From Annona cherimola (taxonomy: Eukaryota > Streptophyta > Magnoliopsida > Magnoliales > Annonaceae): DNA of 64,000 bases. The notes under the pieces are model-generated. The model searched no databases and had not been told where the DNA came from. It worked only from the letters and a program-made list of their open reading frames with translations. The translations under genes and the position numbers were made by a program. Positions 35,886-47,558 of this stretch are shown here, piece after piece (within the stretch, counting starts at the first letter, position 1; each line of letters begins with the position of its first letter). The DNA is taken from assembly GCA_030490835.1 (NCBI GenBank), contig CM059972.1, positions 15,849,764 to 15,913,763 of the forward strand, in the 5' to 3' direction.

Positions 35886-37060
35886 GAGAGAGAGAGAGAT
35901 TCTTTCAAGCATCTGAAAGAGAAAAAAGAGTTTGGCTGCACCACAACACAAATGAGTCTGGTTCAAATGTAAAGAGCGGCAGAGGGTAAGAGAAGATGAG
36001 GCTTCGCTTTCGAGGACTTCTTTTTTTTTTTTTACCCTCTCTTTTTTCAGTTTTTTCTTTCTTGCTGTGTAGCAGTTTTCGCATCTTGGATTCCTTTTAA
36101 AATTTTTCCTTTTCTCCTTCGCCTCTCTGAACTTGAAACAAGTACATAGTAATCCTTTTATTTATTTATTTTCCCATCCTTTGGTCTTGCCTCCTGTCTT
36201 TCGGTTGAAGTCCATATGGAAATAGTGCAGCGACGCGTTTGGTTCTGGGAAAAGGCTCGCATACGGTGTATTTTGGAATTATGAGAGACTTATTAGATAT
36301 TCGAGTACACTAAAGAATGGCATTAGCAAATCACGTTTTCTAATGAATAAGAGAAAAAATGAAAATCTAGAGAATGGTTAGAAAAAGTAAGCTTGTTAAA
36401 AGCAAGAAATTTTATTTATAATTTTACTTGTACTCATGATTTTTTTAAAATTTTTTTATATTTATGAATTTTCATCATAATTCCATTTATACTTATACAG
36501 TTGGGATCTGTTAAAGTGTCATTAGTCCATTGTGAAATGATGAATATGCCAAACTCTGATATAATTTAACGTTGTTTAGATTAAATTTAAATATTTATAT
36601 TCAAATAATATATGATTTTATGGTTATAGAATTATTAAAAATTCATTATAATATTAGTTTTTAGCTATAAAATTATAATTAGGGGTAAACTTATTTTTGT
36701 TTCCCAAAAAATTAACAGCTTCTTTAACGGATCTTTAACAAAACGGCGCGCTGCGTGAGTATAAATAGAATTATGATGAAAATTCATAGGTATAAATGGA
36801 ATTCGAGATAAAATTCACGGCTACATAAGTAATTCGCCCTAAAAATAATTAAGATGATGGTATATGAATCTGAAGATATTTATGATATACGTCTATACAC
36901 ACTAGTTGAGTTATCGGCATCCAGGTTTGGATTGGCATCTAATTAATTTTATCATCATAATAAACTCTCCAAATTATAATTTAAATATTTTTTCTGATGA
37001 AGATAATTTAACTAATTTATACGGTAAGATTTTTGAAATAAAATTAAAATATCAATTTTT
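35886..37060. other. ALKBH-like 3' UTR and intergenic spacer
   Basis: A (GA)n run follows the stop, then T-rich 3' UTR-like sequence to about 36250. I saw no canonical AATAAA. The remainder to gene 2 is AT-rich and without ORFs of note. Confidence 0.5.
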
Positions 37061-37279
37061 TGAGACGGTTTCACGTGGAGTCGTGAAGAAGTTGCCACCG
37101 ATGCCGTTCCCCCTCGCACAGTCGCACCCATGTCTCTCACATGCTTGCCAAATCATATTCCTTGCGGCCTTCTTCACCGGCGGTAGAAATTCTCGTCGCT
37201 GGTTTCCCTGGAAATAAATATTTCCTTGTTGCGCTGCCAACCGGCTTCAAAGACTATTACTGCCGGAAAATCACCCTTC

Positions 37280-37320
37280 TTCCCTCCTTCCCTCCTTCCC
37301 TCTTCTCTCTTTCGGAAGAA
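37280..37320 (+). promoter_or_regulatory. Pyrimidine-rich leader of the PKHD-type gene
   Basis: ttcttccctccttccctcc, followed by tcttctctctttc, lies immediately before the ATG at 37322. Such CT-rich tracts are common in plant 5' leaders. I found no clear TATA box upstream. Confidence 0.45.
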
Positions 37321-37321
37321 A

Positions 37322-40300
37322 ATGGCGGACTTGGACCATCCTCGTCTCATCCTTCCCTCCTTTCTTTCTCCTTCTCTTTGCAAGGTTCTCGTCTTCCATC
37401 TCTCTCATGTAACTCCCTACATACTTCTAATATTGGCTTTGGATGATTGTTTGCAGGAGCTGGAATTCATACACAAGAGCAATAGCACCGTGGGTTACAG
37501 ACCCAATGTCTTCTCCACCACTCTCTCTCATCTCATTGCCACCAACTGTCCCCAACTCCTCCTCCCTTTCATCCCCATTCGAGGTCTTTCACACTTATCT
37601 ACTACACCCATTTGTTCATCTTTACATACATGCATATCATATGGATGGTTGATCTCTTCTTCTTGTTATGGCTGGCGGGTGCATTGGATTCCTTGAAGAG
37701 AGACTGAGGGAGAGAGTGGAAGAGTTCTTCGGGTGTGAGTACGAACTCTTCATCGAATTCACGGGCCTTATAAGGTGTGTGCGTACCTCATCTTGCGTTT
37801 GGTTGGGATACATGGATGATAAGGCCAATTGAGAGGAAGAAGGAACGCCCCCATTTGGTGGTTTATGTTCCAAGTGCCTATACTTGTTCTTTTCATTCTC
37901 AAAATGAATTTCTTTGTAATCATGTTTTAGCAAGGATTTTGGAATGCGCCTTTCGTCTGTATGTTTCACAAATGTTCATTTGCTAGACATAAAGCCTTTC
38001 GGCATTCGGAAGTTGATAACAGAAGAGCTCATATCGATTCCCATGAATTTTAACCTAAAATATTCGATTGAGCATGGACAGCCTAAGCAGTGCCTGGCGC
38101 TGGGTTGTGGGAGTGGATTGAAATTAAATGCTATGCTTAATTGTTGGATGCTTGGGGGGAGCAAATACATACATGATTCCCAACTACACAAAGAGTATTT
38201 TCTTTGTCGCAGTCGACTTTAATTTGTGCAACTGTGGCCGTTAAGCAAGCAGAAAATAATTGTGAGTGTGAAGTAAAGCAATGATAGATTGCAGCTCTGG
38301 GGAGAGGGAGTTGTCTTGTCAAAACAGACAGCATTCAAAACTGATGTTGTACCTATTTGGAATGGCAATGTGATCTTGCGACTAAGCAGATAAAACTTCT
38401 TATTATTATTTTTTTAATATTTTGGGCTAGGCAGAATCACTCATCCATCAGCTACCTTGGCATGTGAACGTTGTATGGGTGTTGCATGTGAAAGGGTGTC
38501 TGCAAAATTAATTGCCTTACCTTGATCACCATCTGATGTGTTTTGGAACCACCTGCATGGTGATTGCTGTGTGCAGGGTTGCCTGCATGATTAATAGGAT
38601 TGTAACTCAATCATCATCTGATGTATATTGCTGTTCAGTTGGTGTAGAGGAGCAAGTATCGGGTGGCACAGTGATGATAATAGGCCCTACCTCAAACAAA
38701 GAAACTTTGCGGTGAGTATGACATTTGCTCAATATATGCAATTGCAGGTGCATGTGTGGGTATCTTTTATAAACACAAGAATTGTACTGCTTTGATTAAT
38801 TGGATGTATAATTGTCTTGTAGTGGAACCTGGTCCAGTCAAGAGGCAAAAATTATATGCAAATCTAATAATTTTCATGACATGGAAAGGAGCTTAACTGT
38901 TAAATCATTGTTAATTTCCTTCTGACTTGCAGTAAGTTATATTTTGCAGTCTGTATCTAGTTCTTCAGTTTGGATTCTGAAGTTGGCTCACATCTACAGC
39001 ACCCATGGTTGTTATATGATTAGTGATTACCATGTGGTAAGCCAGAAACCAAACAGCCTATTTTGTCCTCACCTTCGAACAATTTTTTTTTTTTAAAAAA
39101 GAAATTCTCTTCTAAGATGCCATCCAAGCAGTTTAGTTGTCTTTAATAGTTGCTTGCTGTTGAGTATAAAGGATTTAATCATTTAAATGCTTCTTAGTGC
39201 ATCCTTTTTTCTTGTTCTCATGTTCAGTCGATTCTGTTGGCTGGAATTTTTTTGGGCGGCATATACTGCTCTGTTAAGGAGTCATTTAAGAATACCTCTT
39301 GTCCAACAGTAATGATTTCAAATCCTGTTGGGGCTCATCCATTCTAGAGAATGTGCCTTGCCGCCAAACACAAATCAGATTTGAATATATTCTTGAGAAA
39401 CCTGGGTCTGCTAGTTCCAATCTACTCTGTTAAACCACACCAAGTGAGTGCTTGATCTCTTCCACGTCTTCCTTATCTCAAAGAAAAGAAGAGAACGATT
39501 TAGAAGAAGAAGAATATAGGTACTTGGAAATACCAGAACAGAAGAAAGAGATAGAGAAAGCTTGACTTTCAATAATCAGTCACTGAAGTTTCAACCTCAT
39601 CATGTAGCTCTTTATCTGTAAAAATCTCCATGCAAAATAAAAACCTATTGTGATTGTGTATGAATAGAAATCTAAAAAAAATAATAAAACATAATCTAAC
39701 TCAAACATCATGTTGATGTATCTGTTGATTACTTGATACGTACACCGATTTTTAAAATTAGCATCTAAATATCAGAATCTCAATTAACATGTTCCTAGAT
39801 TAATCAACCATAATGTGCACATCAGTTTCATTGCATCTAGCATCAGCAGTCTAACCAATTGAAGCTGCTTGGAACTATTGCCAGATTTCCTCATCGTGAA
39901 TATGTGATCCAGTAAGTTCATTATGTCAGTCAAGTCTTCAAATTTGACTGCGTAGACATTTACATAGATGTCCCTGTTGGCTTTTTTAAGATCATAACAC
40001 ACTGTGTGGCCTGCCAATGTGTTGAATCTCCTGCTGCCCTGCACAGGCCACAAGAATAGAATTGGAACTTCTCCTGTGTGTGATAATGCGCTCTGTTCCA
40101 TTTTTGAATTTCATTTGTTTTGGAGGTGATGTTGGGTATTCTGCATGAGTGCACATGGTAAGGGGAATGTTTCCTTGGTCGTTTTCTGCTGACGATAATA
40201 GCTATTTAGCAGTTTTTTTTTGTCTACTTTAATCTTTTATGGTACTCCTTTGGGTATATTTCTCTACTTCTCTGACTTATATATTTATATCACCCTTGAC

Positions 40301-43300
40301 TATGGTTCTTCTTCTCTGTTTGATTGCTTTCAGGCTGTGTGTTATTTAAATAGTTTTGGAGTGGAGTTCGAAGGTGGATTGTTCCACTTCCATGATGGAC
40401 ATCCTACTACCATTATTCCAAGGGCAGGAGTAAGTGCATCTGATTGAGAAATATTAAATGGATGAAATTCTATGTTATCTCCCTGCATTTTCTGAAATGT
40501 TGTCAGTTTATCTTACATTTAGCCAGCATTATAGTCAAGTCCTTGGTGTTCCATCATGGGTGGAGCATATCCTAGCATACATTGATAAGATAACTTTAAC
40601 AATTGCTACCAGCTGTTGACTTGCACAAATGATTGTTTCCTTTCAGCTTCAGTGTATGGCCACCAATTGGATGGTAAATGTTCAATAACCCTAATAAAAA
40701 AAAAAAATGTTCCATAACCATTTTGTCCCTCTTGAATGGAGTGGTTCTACGGAGGGTCATTTGATTAACATACATGATTCAGACTATGATTGAACAATTA
40801 CTCGCATATTGCAAATGACCAAAAAATAAACAAGGTTCTTGACTGGTGTAATTTGGTCTCCAATGTTTGTATACAAGTGAGCTTTCAAGCAGTATATGAC
40901 AACTACAGCCAAATGCTATTCTTTTAAGATTTCCACAAAAGAATTGACTCCGCGATGTCATTTTGTTTCTGTTATTCTCATTTTCTCTTGAATTGGCATT
41001 TGACAAATGATGCTTTGTATGAATGAACTTTGCATTTTCCCTTTAATTATTGGGTATCTTCCTTTCATCCTTTGTGGAATTTATTGTTTTTTGATACGTC
41101 CCTGCCAATTATCCAGACATTGTCACATTGATAGTTGGGTGATCCACTCCTCAATGTCGAGACTTCTGATATGATGGGATCACTTTAGGGATGATATAGC
41201 CAAAAAGGTCTGAAAAAAAATCTAATCTAGCTGCTCAAATTTTGCATTCTGCTTCTAGTAACAATGATTATGCCTGTGATTCCTCTCCGTATGCAGATGG
41301 TTTATCATTGCAATAGTAATTGGAAGATTCTCGGGAATGAGGAACCAACTTTGATATATATCATAGTGATATCCTGGAAAGATTGCCTTATGTATAGTTT
41401 TTGATGAATGCCTTATATGGGTTTTACTTCTACATAATGATGGCCTGAAGATGTTACGCATGCCTGTTCCAGGTTGCCAGTAACTATCAAACAGAATGTT
41501 ACTTTACTAATCTAGTCAAACTGATTTATTTGTCTGTTGTCAGGATACTTTGATATATACAGCCGACAGTCGGAACATTCACTCTGTAGATGAGGTGCTT
41601 TCTGCTACTTATTCAGAATGTAATTTTGACATACTTACATTTCTGAAATCTGGCATGGAACTTAAAAGTCTAATCCAAGCATCTTATAACAGAACTCCAG
41701 CAAATCTTGCTCCTGTCTGTTTGTCCAACTGGTTGAGATGCATTTTTGTCTGAGAGTTATATATAGGCTGAAAACCAAAGCCTTGTTCCTTGCCTACCAA
41801 GAAAACCCTCAATAGAAGTTTACTGATAGAAATATACTTCAAAGGAAAATACAGATTTCAAGAATTAGTTTATGATGGCCATTAATGAAGGCTGAATAGC
41901 TTCTTGAAATGCACGAGGAATGCCAATAGACCTTTTTTGCTTCACACAAAGTGAAGATAGGGCATGTGTTATTCTATGATTGAATCATGTGTTTTTTCCT
42001 TTCTGCTGTCTGCATTGTTGGATGAATCCCCAATTTTCATTTGCAACAATTGGATCTTGAACTGTTACTGCATGGCTGAATTCTAGGTTAAAATTTCTTG
42101 GATTCCCTTCATTTTACAAAGCCTAAGTGCAAATGGATGAGCATCACATGTTTGTAGTACATATTAGGCTCATAGCACCAAATCTTTTCTATTTTTTCTA
42201 TAATGAATGTTTGTTGTTTGTCAGATTACTGGTGGTGAAAGACTCACCTTGACATTGTGGTTCACCCTAGACCGCTCCTATGATGAGGATGCCAAATTAA
42301 TTGCCCTTTTATCTCAATGTCTCGGATCCCATAATGGACCTGATTTTCAGCTGCCATTTCCAGCATCAAGCAACATGTATTGGTTTTCTACAGACTCATC
42401 ATCCAACAACCAATCAGGTTTTGATATCCGCTGGGCAAGGCTATGGGCTCTTGGCTTCAGTCTTCACAGTGATGATGATAGAAATGATGCTTCAGTATCT
42501 AGTTCACCATTGGATCCTTTGGAGCTACTTAACAGGCCACTGAAACTAGGAAGGAATGACTGTACATTCCAGATGCAATTCATCAACAGTCTGCATGCCC
42601 TGCAGGTACCTTCCTTGAATACATGCAAGACCTGAATTACTGGTCTTTCTGTATTTGGAATGAGTATGATTAAACTCTCCTACGACAATTTGCATTGATT
42701 TTGGCATCTTTAAAATGGATGAATGGATTTTGCATACTCCATGGAGCTGCAAGCATCATTTACATGGATGAATGAACTTTGCTAAAACTTTGCATACTCC
42801 GTGGAGCTAAGAATTGCTGATTCATTGTGCGCACAGAAGGCTGGTTTTATCTGCCTCTCCATACATGCCAACATGCAGCAGATGTTGGCAGAGTCCAAAA
42901 GTTGGTCGAAAAATAACTCCACAATCATTTTTGTTTTGAAGATATTTCAAGATAGGAAATATTGATGCTTCCTGTTTTGAACAGGTAGTCCAATTTTACT
43001 TCTGGCAGGCTTCTGGGTTGCAGAAAGCAAATGGGAATGGAGAAGATAATCATGCCATGAAAGTTTCTCATTCTTCATCCGATGGAATCGTCATTTCTGG
43101 AGGCGACTCTTTGCTGGCTGATAGAATTATTGGCTTGTTGTCTCATGATGAAGATTGTAAGCTGCGCACATTTAATTGGGCTGATTTCTCTGCTGCAGTT
43201 GCAATGTGGGAAGATTACGTCTGTAAATTATGGAAGGAGATGATGATTAGCCTACCATATTGGAGTGCCCAACAATGTATTTACACCATATCTAATGATG

Positions 43301-43308
43301 GTAATTAA
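37322..43308 (+). CDS. PKHD-type Fe(II)/2-oxoglutarate-dependent oxygenase, 8 exons, 396 aa
   Basis: Exons: 37322-37384, 37457-37583, 37699-37774, 38639-38711, 40334-40429, 41544-41594, 42225-42605, 42985-43308. Junctions close in frame, and the length matches the roughly 390-aa Arabidopsis At3g18210 type (prolyl-4-hydroxylase alpha-subunit-like fold). Motifs: RLRERVEEFFGCEYELFIEF; then GASIGWHSDDNRPY with iron ligands His99 and Asp101; FEGGLFHFHDG; NIHSVDE with distal His158; and GGERLTLTLWF with Arg168, the expected 2-oxoglutarate contact. The C-terminal part (about residues 230-396, SSNMYWFSTDS, QVVQFYFWQASGLQ, AVAMWEDYVCKLW) is plant-specific. There is no signal peptide. The 73-nt exon 4, which holds the H-x-D motif, is easily missed by ORF scanning. 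The physiological substrate is not known to me. A hAT element sits 40 bp past the stop. Confidence 0.9.
38712..42224 (+). other. Introns 4-6 of the PKHD-type gene
   Basis: Introns of 1.6, 1.1 and 0.6 kb with GT-AG borders. No TE with clear ends was seen. They contain ordinary T-rich plant intron sequence. Confidence 0.7.
42606..42984 (+). repeat. Intron 7 of the PKHD-type gene with a local duplication
   Basis: GT-AG intron. The pieces atggatgaatg, actttgcatactcc and tggagcta recur about 65 bp apart (about 42717-42810): a small tandem duplication. Confidence 0.55.
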
Positions 43309-43347
43309 GAGAGTTAATTTATTTGGCTTACGACCTTCACCAACCAC

Positions 43348-44755
43348 TAGGGGTGCAACTTGGTACCGGGTCGGTCCGAACCCGCCCGACCCGACCCGGT
43401 ATCAAAACCAAAAATGGGTTTTATTTTTAAGATTTTTTTCAAAATAGACCCGGTTTCAACCCGACCCGTAGAAACCCGAAACCAAAACCGGGTTCGCACC
43501 AACCCGGTACCAAAACCCGACCCGGTCCGAACCCGGTGTAGTTTATATAATTTTTTCATCAATTATACATGTTTTTTTTGTAATATTAATCTATATATAC
43601 ATGTTTTAGGCATTACTAACTCTAATTTAGACAAATCACCTCTTTCTTCATTATCAAAGCATGCTTGAGGTAACTTGATTTCTAGGATGATTTTTTATGA
43701 TTATTATCTTCTTATTGTTAATAGTTGCATGCATTTTTTTCGTCTAGGTTGATGCATATTATTTTTAAATATGTAAATCGAGGAGGAAGAACTTGACATT
43801 AGAAATGCAGATGAAAATCAAAGGAGAAATTACTTGGAAGTCTTCGAATAGTTTTTTAGTTTTTTTGGAAACTTTAGAGACATGAACTCATTTGAAATTT
43901 GAATTTGTTTAAAAGTAGATATAAACTTATTTAAACTTGAGATTTGTTTATATTTTCATTTTAAATTTGGATTGCACTTAAATTAGATTGGAATGTTGAA
44001 CCATTATGCTTAATGTATTTAGATTTAGTTACTTTAAATAACTGTTATGGAGATTATGTTTGAATTTGAGTCGGTATGATAAATCTATTTCATATTATGC
44101 TTTCTATTAGCATGAGAAATCTGTTAGTTTGAATTTTAGATTGTAATATAAATTTAATTCATATTTTAAGTTTATTGGTATGACAAGTAGTTAATTTTTA
44201 CTTTAGCAATTTGTATGATAAATATTCAGTTTGAATTCAATTTCAGGAATTTGTATGATAATGTTTAGTTTCAACTACAAAGTTGGTATGATATATTCAT
44301 TTTCTATTTGGTATACTTGAGTCATTTCCATTAGTTATTAAATAAAAATGACAAATTAGTCATAAAACTAACTAATTTGTCATTTATTTGTGTCTATAGG
44401 GTGCTGAAAAATTGCTTGCAGAGTTCATTCAAAGAATATTGCAGAATTCAGCATGATGTTGCAGAATTCTTTGAAAGTATGTTGCAGAATTCAGCGTGAG
44501 GCTTTACTTCATAAACACACATATATATATTTCAATAATTTTCTTTTAAATTACAACTGAATTTGGAAAAAAATAGTTTATTGGTAACCCGAATTCTAAC
44601 CCGAAACCAAACCAAAACCGATGCGAACCCGACCCGAACCCGGTCCGAACCCGAGTTACATTCTTAGGGTTTGGGTTTGGGTTTACTCCAACCCGGTTGG
44701 CTTAGGGTTTGGGTTCACTCCAACCCGGTATAACCCGACCCGAGTTGCACCCCTA
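43348..44755. mobile_element. Non-autonomous hAT element, copy 2, in the 3' region of the PKHD gene
   Basis: A 1,408-bp element with TIRs TAGGGGTGCAACTTGG and CCGAGTTGCACCCCTA and an exact 8-bp duplication CCAACCAC (43340-43347 and 44756-44763). Both subterminal regions are dense in CCCGACCCG and AACCCG motifs. It has no transposase. It belongs to the family of 2669-4111. It splits what was probably the 3' UTR of the upstream gene, because removing it joins cttcaccaaccac to ggtaattatgc. Confidence 0.92.
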
Positions 44756-44763
44756 CCAACCAC

Positions 44764-45577
44764 GGTAATTATGCTTCTCGAAGTGAACGGTTGCTTCCAT
44801 TTGCTTGGTTGATCAAATTCCAAGTTCTTTGGATACGCGGTTATCCATTGATCGTGCAATTTGGCGCATCAAAAGAGTTTGATGCAGCGCTTTGCTGTGG
44901 CCTGCTGGTGAAGTTTGCACCACACCACAAGTTATGGTTTGACTCGGTGTAGGCAAAACCGAATCTCGCCTACGCACCTATGTAGTTGTCAATTGTCATA
45001 CCAATTGGCTATGCCTTGTGTAATTGGGTGACAACATTTGCTGACAATTTTAAGCTGGACATAAGTTTGCTGTTTTCTCCCAGACTGGGTAATCAAGTAT
45101 TTTCTCAAATTCTAAAACGGCCGGGTGGTGCTTCTTAATTTCTATTACTTTTTTGGATAGTTGTGAGAAGATGCTCTCTCTATTTCGGCCATTTTTTTCA
45201 TTTCATGAAATCGTGCTTAGACGTTTATAAGATGGTTTTGGTTTCTTTTAAGGTAAAAATGACATTTTCAACATTGTTTTATGAAGTAAAGGGTGATTAA
45301 AAAAAAAAAAAAAAAAACCGATACGAAAACACATTTTCTCGGCTGTATGATAAAGTTGTTGTAATCCAAGCTCGTTTATGATTAATCATTTGGGAATTTG
45401 AGATGGTGTTTTGATTTAGATGTATTGGAGCAAGCCGAAATCATGCGGATACATTTCGAGGCCAAAAAGATGCTTACGCAAGTCAAACAAAGCAGACCAC
45501 TGTAATATAATGAGAATTCGAGCCATTAATCATTTCGGTTATCAGATAACCGTAGCCATTTTGGGAAGCAGAGATCC
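44764..45577. other. Probable distal 3' UTR and intergenic DNA
   Basis: Unique-looking sequence just right of the hAT element; it may be displaced 3' UTR of the PKHD gene. An A-run sits at about 45300-45317. No gene supported. Confidence 0.4.
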
Positions 45578-45832
45578 GGAACCCAATTCTATGCTCCCAT
45601 GTGCATATATCTAATTTTTTTGAAATTTTTTTCATGAAAATGTTAATCTAAGTATATTTAATATGCATATCAATTTTTATCAATTTTGGAGATTTTTAAA
45701 TATTTTTTCGGATTTTAAAAAATCAATGACATTTTAGTAATTTTAATAGTTGTGTAAAAAAATTTTAAAAAAAAAATTAAAAAATGAGTGTATGCCACCA
45801 GAAGCAGTGAGGCTCAAATACAACTGGACTCT
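45578..45832. mobile_element. Foldback MITE, family FB
   Basis: A 255-bp element starting GGAACCCAATTCTATGCTCC and ending with a diverged inverse arm. The core has the family motifs (gttaatctaagtatattta, aattttggagatttttaaat). An exact 8-bp duplication AGAGATCC flanks it (45570-45577 and 45833-45840). Confidence 0.75.
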
Positions 45833-45840
45833 AGAGATCC

Positions 45841-46857
45841 TCGTACATTAGCGATCGAAAAATAGCCCAAATTAAATCCATCGCACTTTAATGCTTCTTG
45901 TGGTAGTGGGAGGGTACTCTCGCTAGGTTGATTACTACTATCCAATATTTCATGTCAGTCCCTGAAGGAGAGGTAAAACAATAACTAATGGAGGTTAAAC
46001 AAAAAATAAAGTTACGCTCGCATTAGCTTGAACTTCGATGTCCACACTTTTTACCAATATTGTTATTTTTAATTTTTTTATGAATACGTAAATCTTATAA
46101 AGTAAAGGTGAACACCCAAATTCAAATGATGAAGATTGGGTTTGCTTTTACATAACCGGCTCCCATAAAAGCGGTTCTATATAATCTTTTCAAATTTTCA
46201 GATTTTAATATTTAATAAAAAATTCAATCTGTTCAAAGTTTCATCCAAATCAAATATGTGATGAGCTATATTTGCTTAAATATATGTGTATAAATTATAA
46301 AAAATGCTTAAAGCCCTTGGCATATGTATTAAAATATAATAATATTTTATAGAATTATTTATTCACATAAAAATGATATTTTAGATGTCTAGATATTGAA
46401 AATATCACTCATAAATTAATTTTAGTATTAAAATATTTTATCATGTTGATTTTACGTTTTATAGACGGGCTAAGATCCAGTAATACAAAACAGATGAGAA
46501 GGTTTCCACATTAATACAGATTATATTAAATAAATAAATGAAGCGGATTTGTATTAAGAATATTAAAGGGTTATGCTCTCAGCAGAAATATAATAAATGA
46601 GGTGAATCTGCTTCTCTCTCGTGTCTGTTGGTTGTTGGCCTGGCTTGTAATCAGCAGGAAAAAGCAACCAAGCACAGGACTCTGGGACATGCTCTCAGCA
46701 GGAAAAAGCAACTAAGCACAGTACTCTTGGACCTGCTCTTATGGCATTTCTACTCAATCCGTGCTGCAAAATGAGCAAAAAGACATAACCGTCCTCTCGG
46801 CATCTTGTCGCATCCATGCACGCAAATCAATCTTTTACTAGTCACTCTTCATATGAA
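45841..46857. repeat. Intergenic DNA with a single-arm relative of the 14860 inverted repeat
   Basis: The portion 46130-46470 matches the left arm of the foldback at 14860-15180 (cataaccggctcc, atataatcttttcaaatttt, tttatagaattatttattca). The remainder has a near-duplicate phrase, gctctcagcaggaaaaagcaac, near 46650 and 46690. No gene. Confidence 0.5.
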
Positions 46858-47558
46858 GGGTGTGACTGGTTACACACAAAACACGTTAATGAAAACTTTT
46901 CATTTCTCATGATTATATTATTTTTTAATTATTTTTTCACATTTTTCTATATAAACAAACTTATTTCTCAATCATTTCCACACAAATACCCATACAACTA
47001 TCCAATCTATTTTAATTTTATTCTCTTTACACCTCATTATTACCCCTATCATATCACATCATTTTCTATCAACTTGACAATTTCTACTCTGAAAAATTTT
47101 CATCAAAGGGTTTGTTTGGTATTTCACAAAAAACGGGTGACGGGTTTTTGCGCCGGTAAAAACTGTCGCATCAGCAGAGCGGGTCGTTTTCTAATGCGCC
47201 GAGAAAATGCTGCAGTACACGACAATTAATGCGTCGTCAATGATAATAGCCAGCGGAATTTTCTAATGCGCTGAATTTCGGATAATAGCCAGCGGAGCTC
47301 ATCTCATTTTCTAATGCTACTATTGGAATATTCATGGGTATAATGAATTTCGTCGATCTCGAGATGCACCGGGCCATCACTGTACCCGACTCCTGTTGCC
47401 GTAGTACACAGAGGATGGCAGAAAGCTGCGACGACGGAATGGTGAAACGACGGGTTTTTCCTAGGCTGCCCTGGGAATGAAAAGTTTTACGTGATTTTAC
47501 GGGTTTTTGTAAATACTAAATAGACCCTTAAAAGTTTTACCTCTAACCAAATGCATCC
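46858..47558. mobile_element. MITE family A copy split by a nested TIR element
   Basis: The left part (46858-47107) has the reverse family body, ending tttcatcaaa. The right part (from about 47528) resumes with aaaagttttacctctaacca. Together they make one copy interrupted by the element at 47108-47527. Confidence 0.75.
47108..47527. mobile_element. 420-bp TIR element nested in a MITE
   Basis: Terminal inverted repeats GGGTTTGTTTGGTATTTCAC and, inverted from the right, GGGTCTATTTAGTATTTACA, each followed by AAAAA and a CGGGT motif. The interior is GC-richer than the host MITE, with the repeated phrase gataatagccagcgga. There is no coding capacity. I cannot define a matching TSD, so the superfamily is open. 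Confidence 0.65.

Noticed and set aside
35237..35944. 235-codon minus-strand ORF opposite the last ALKBH exon
   Set aside because: It is antisense to the Pro/Ala-rich coding exon; GC-rich codons leave the complement open. It has no domain or splice context.
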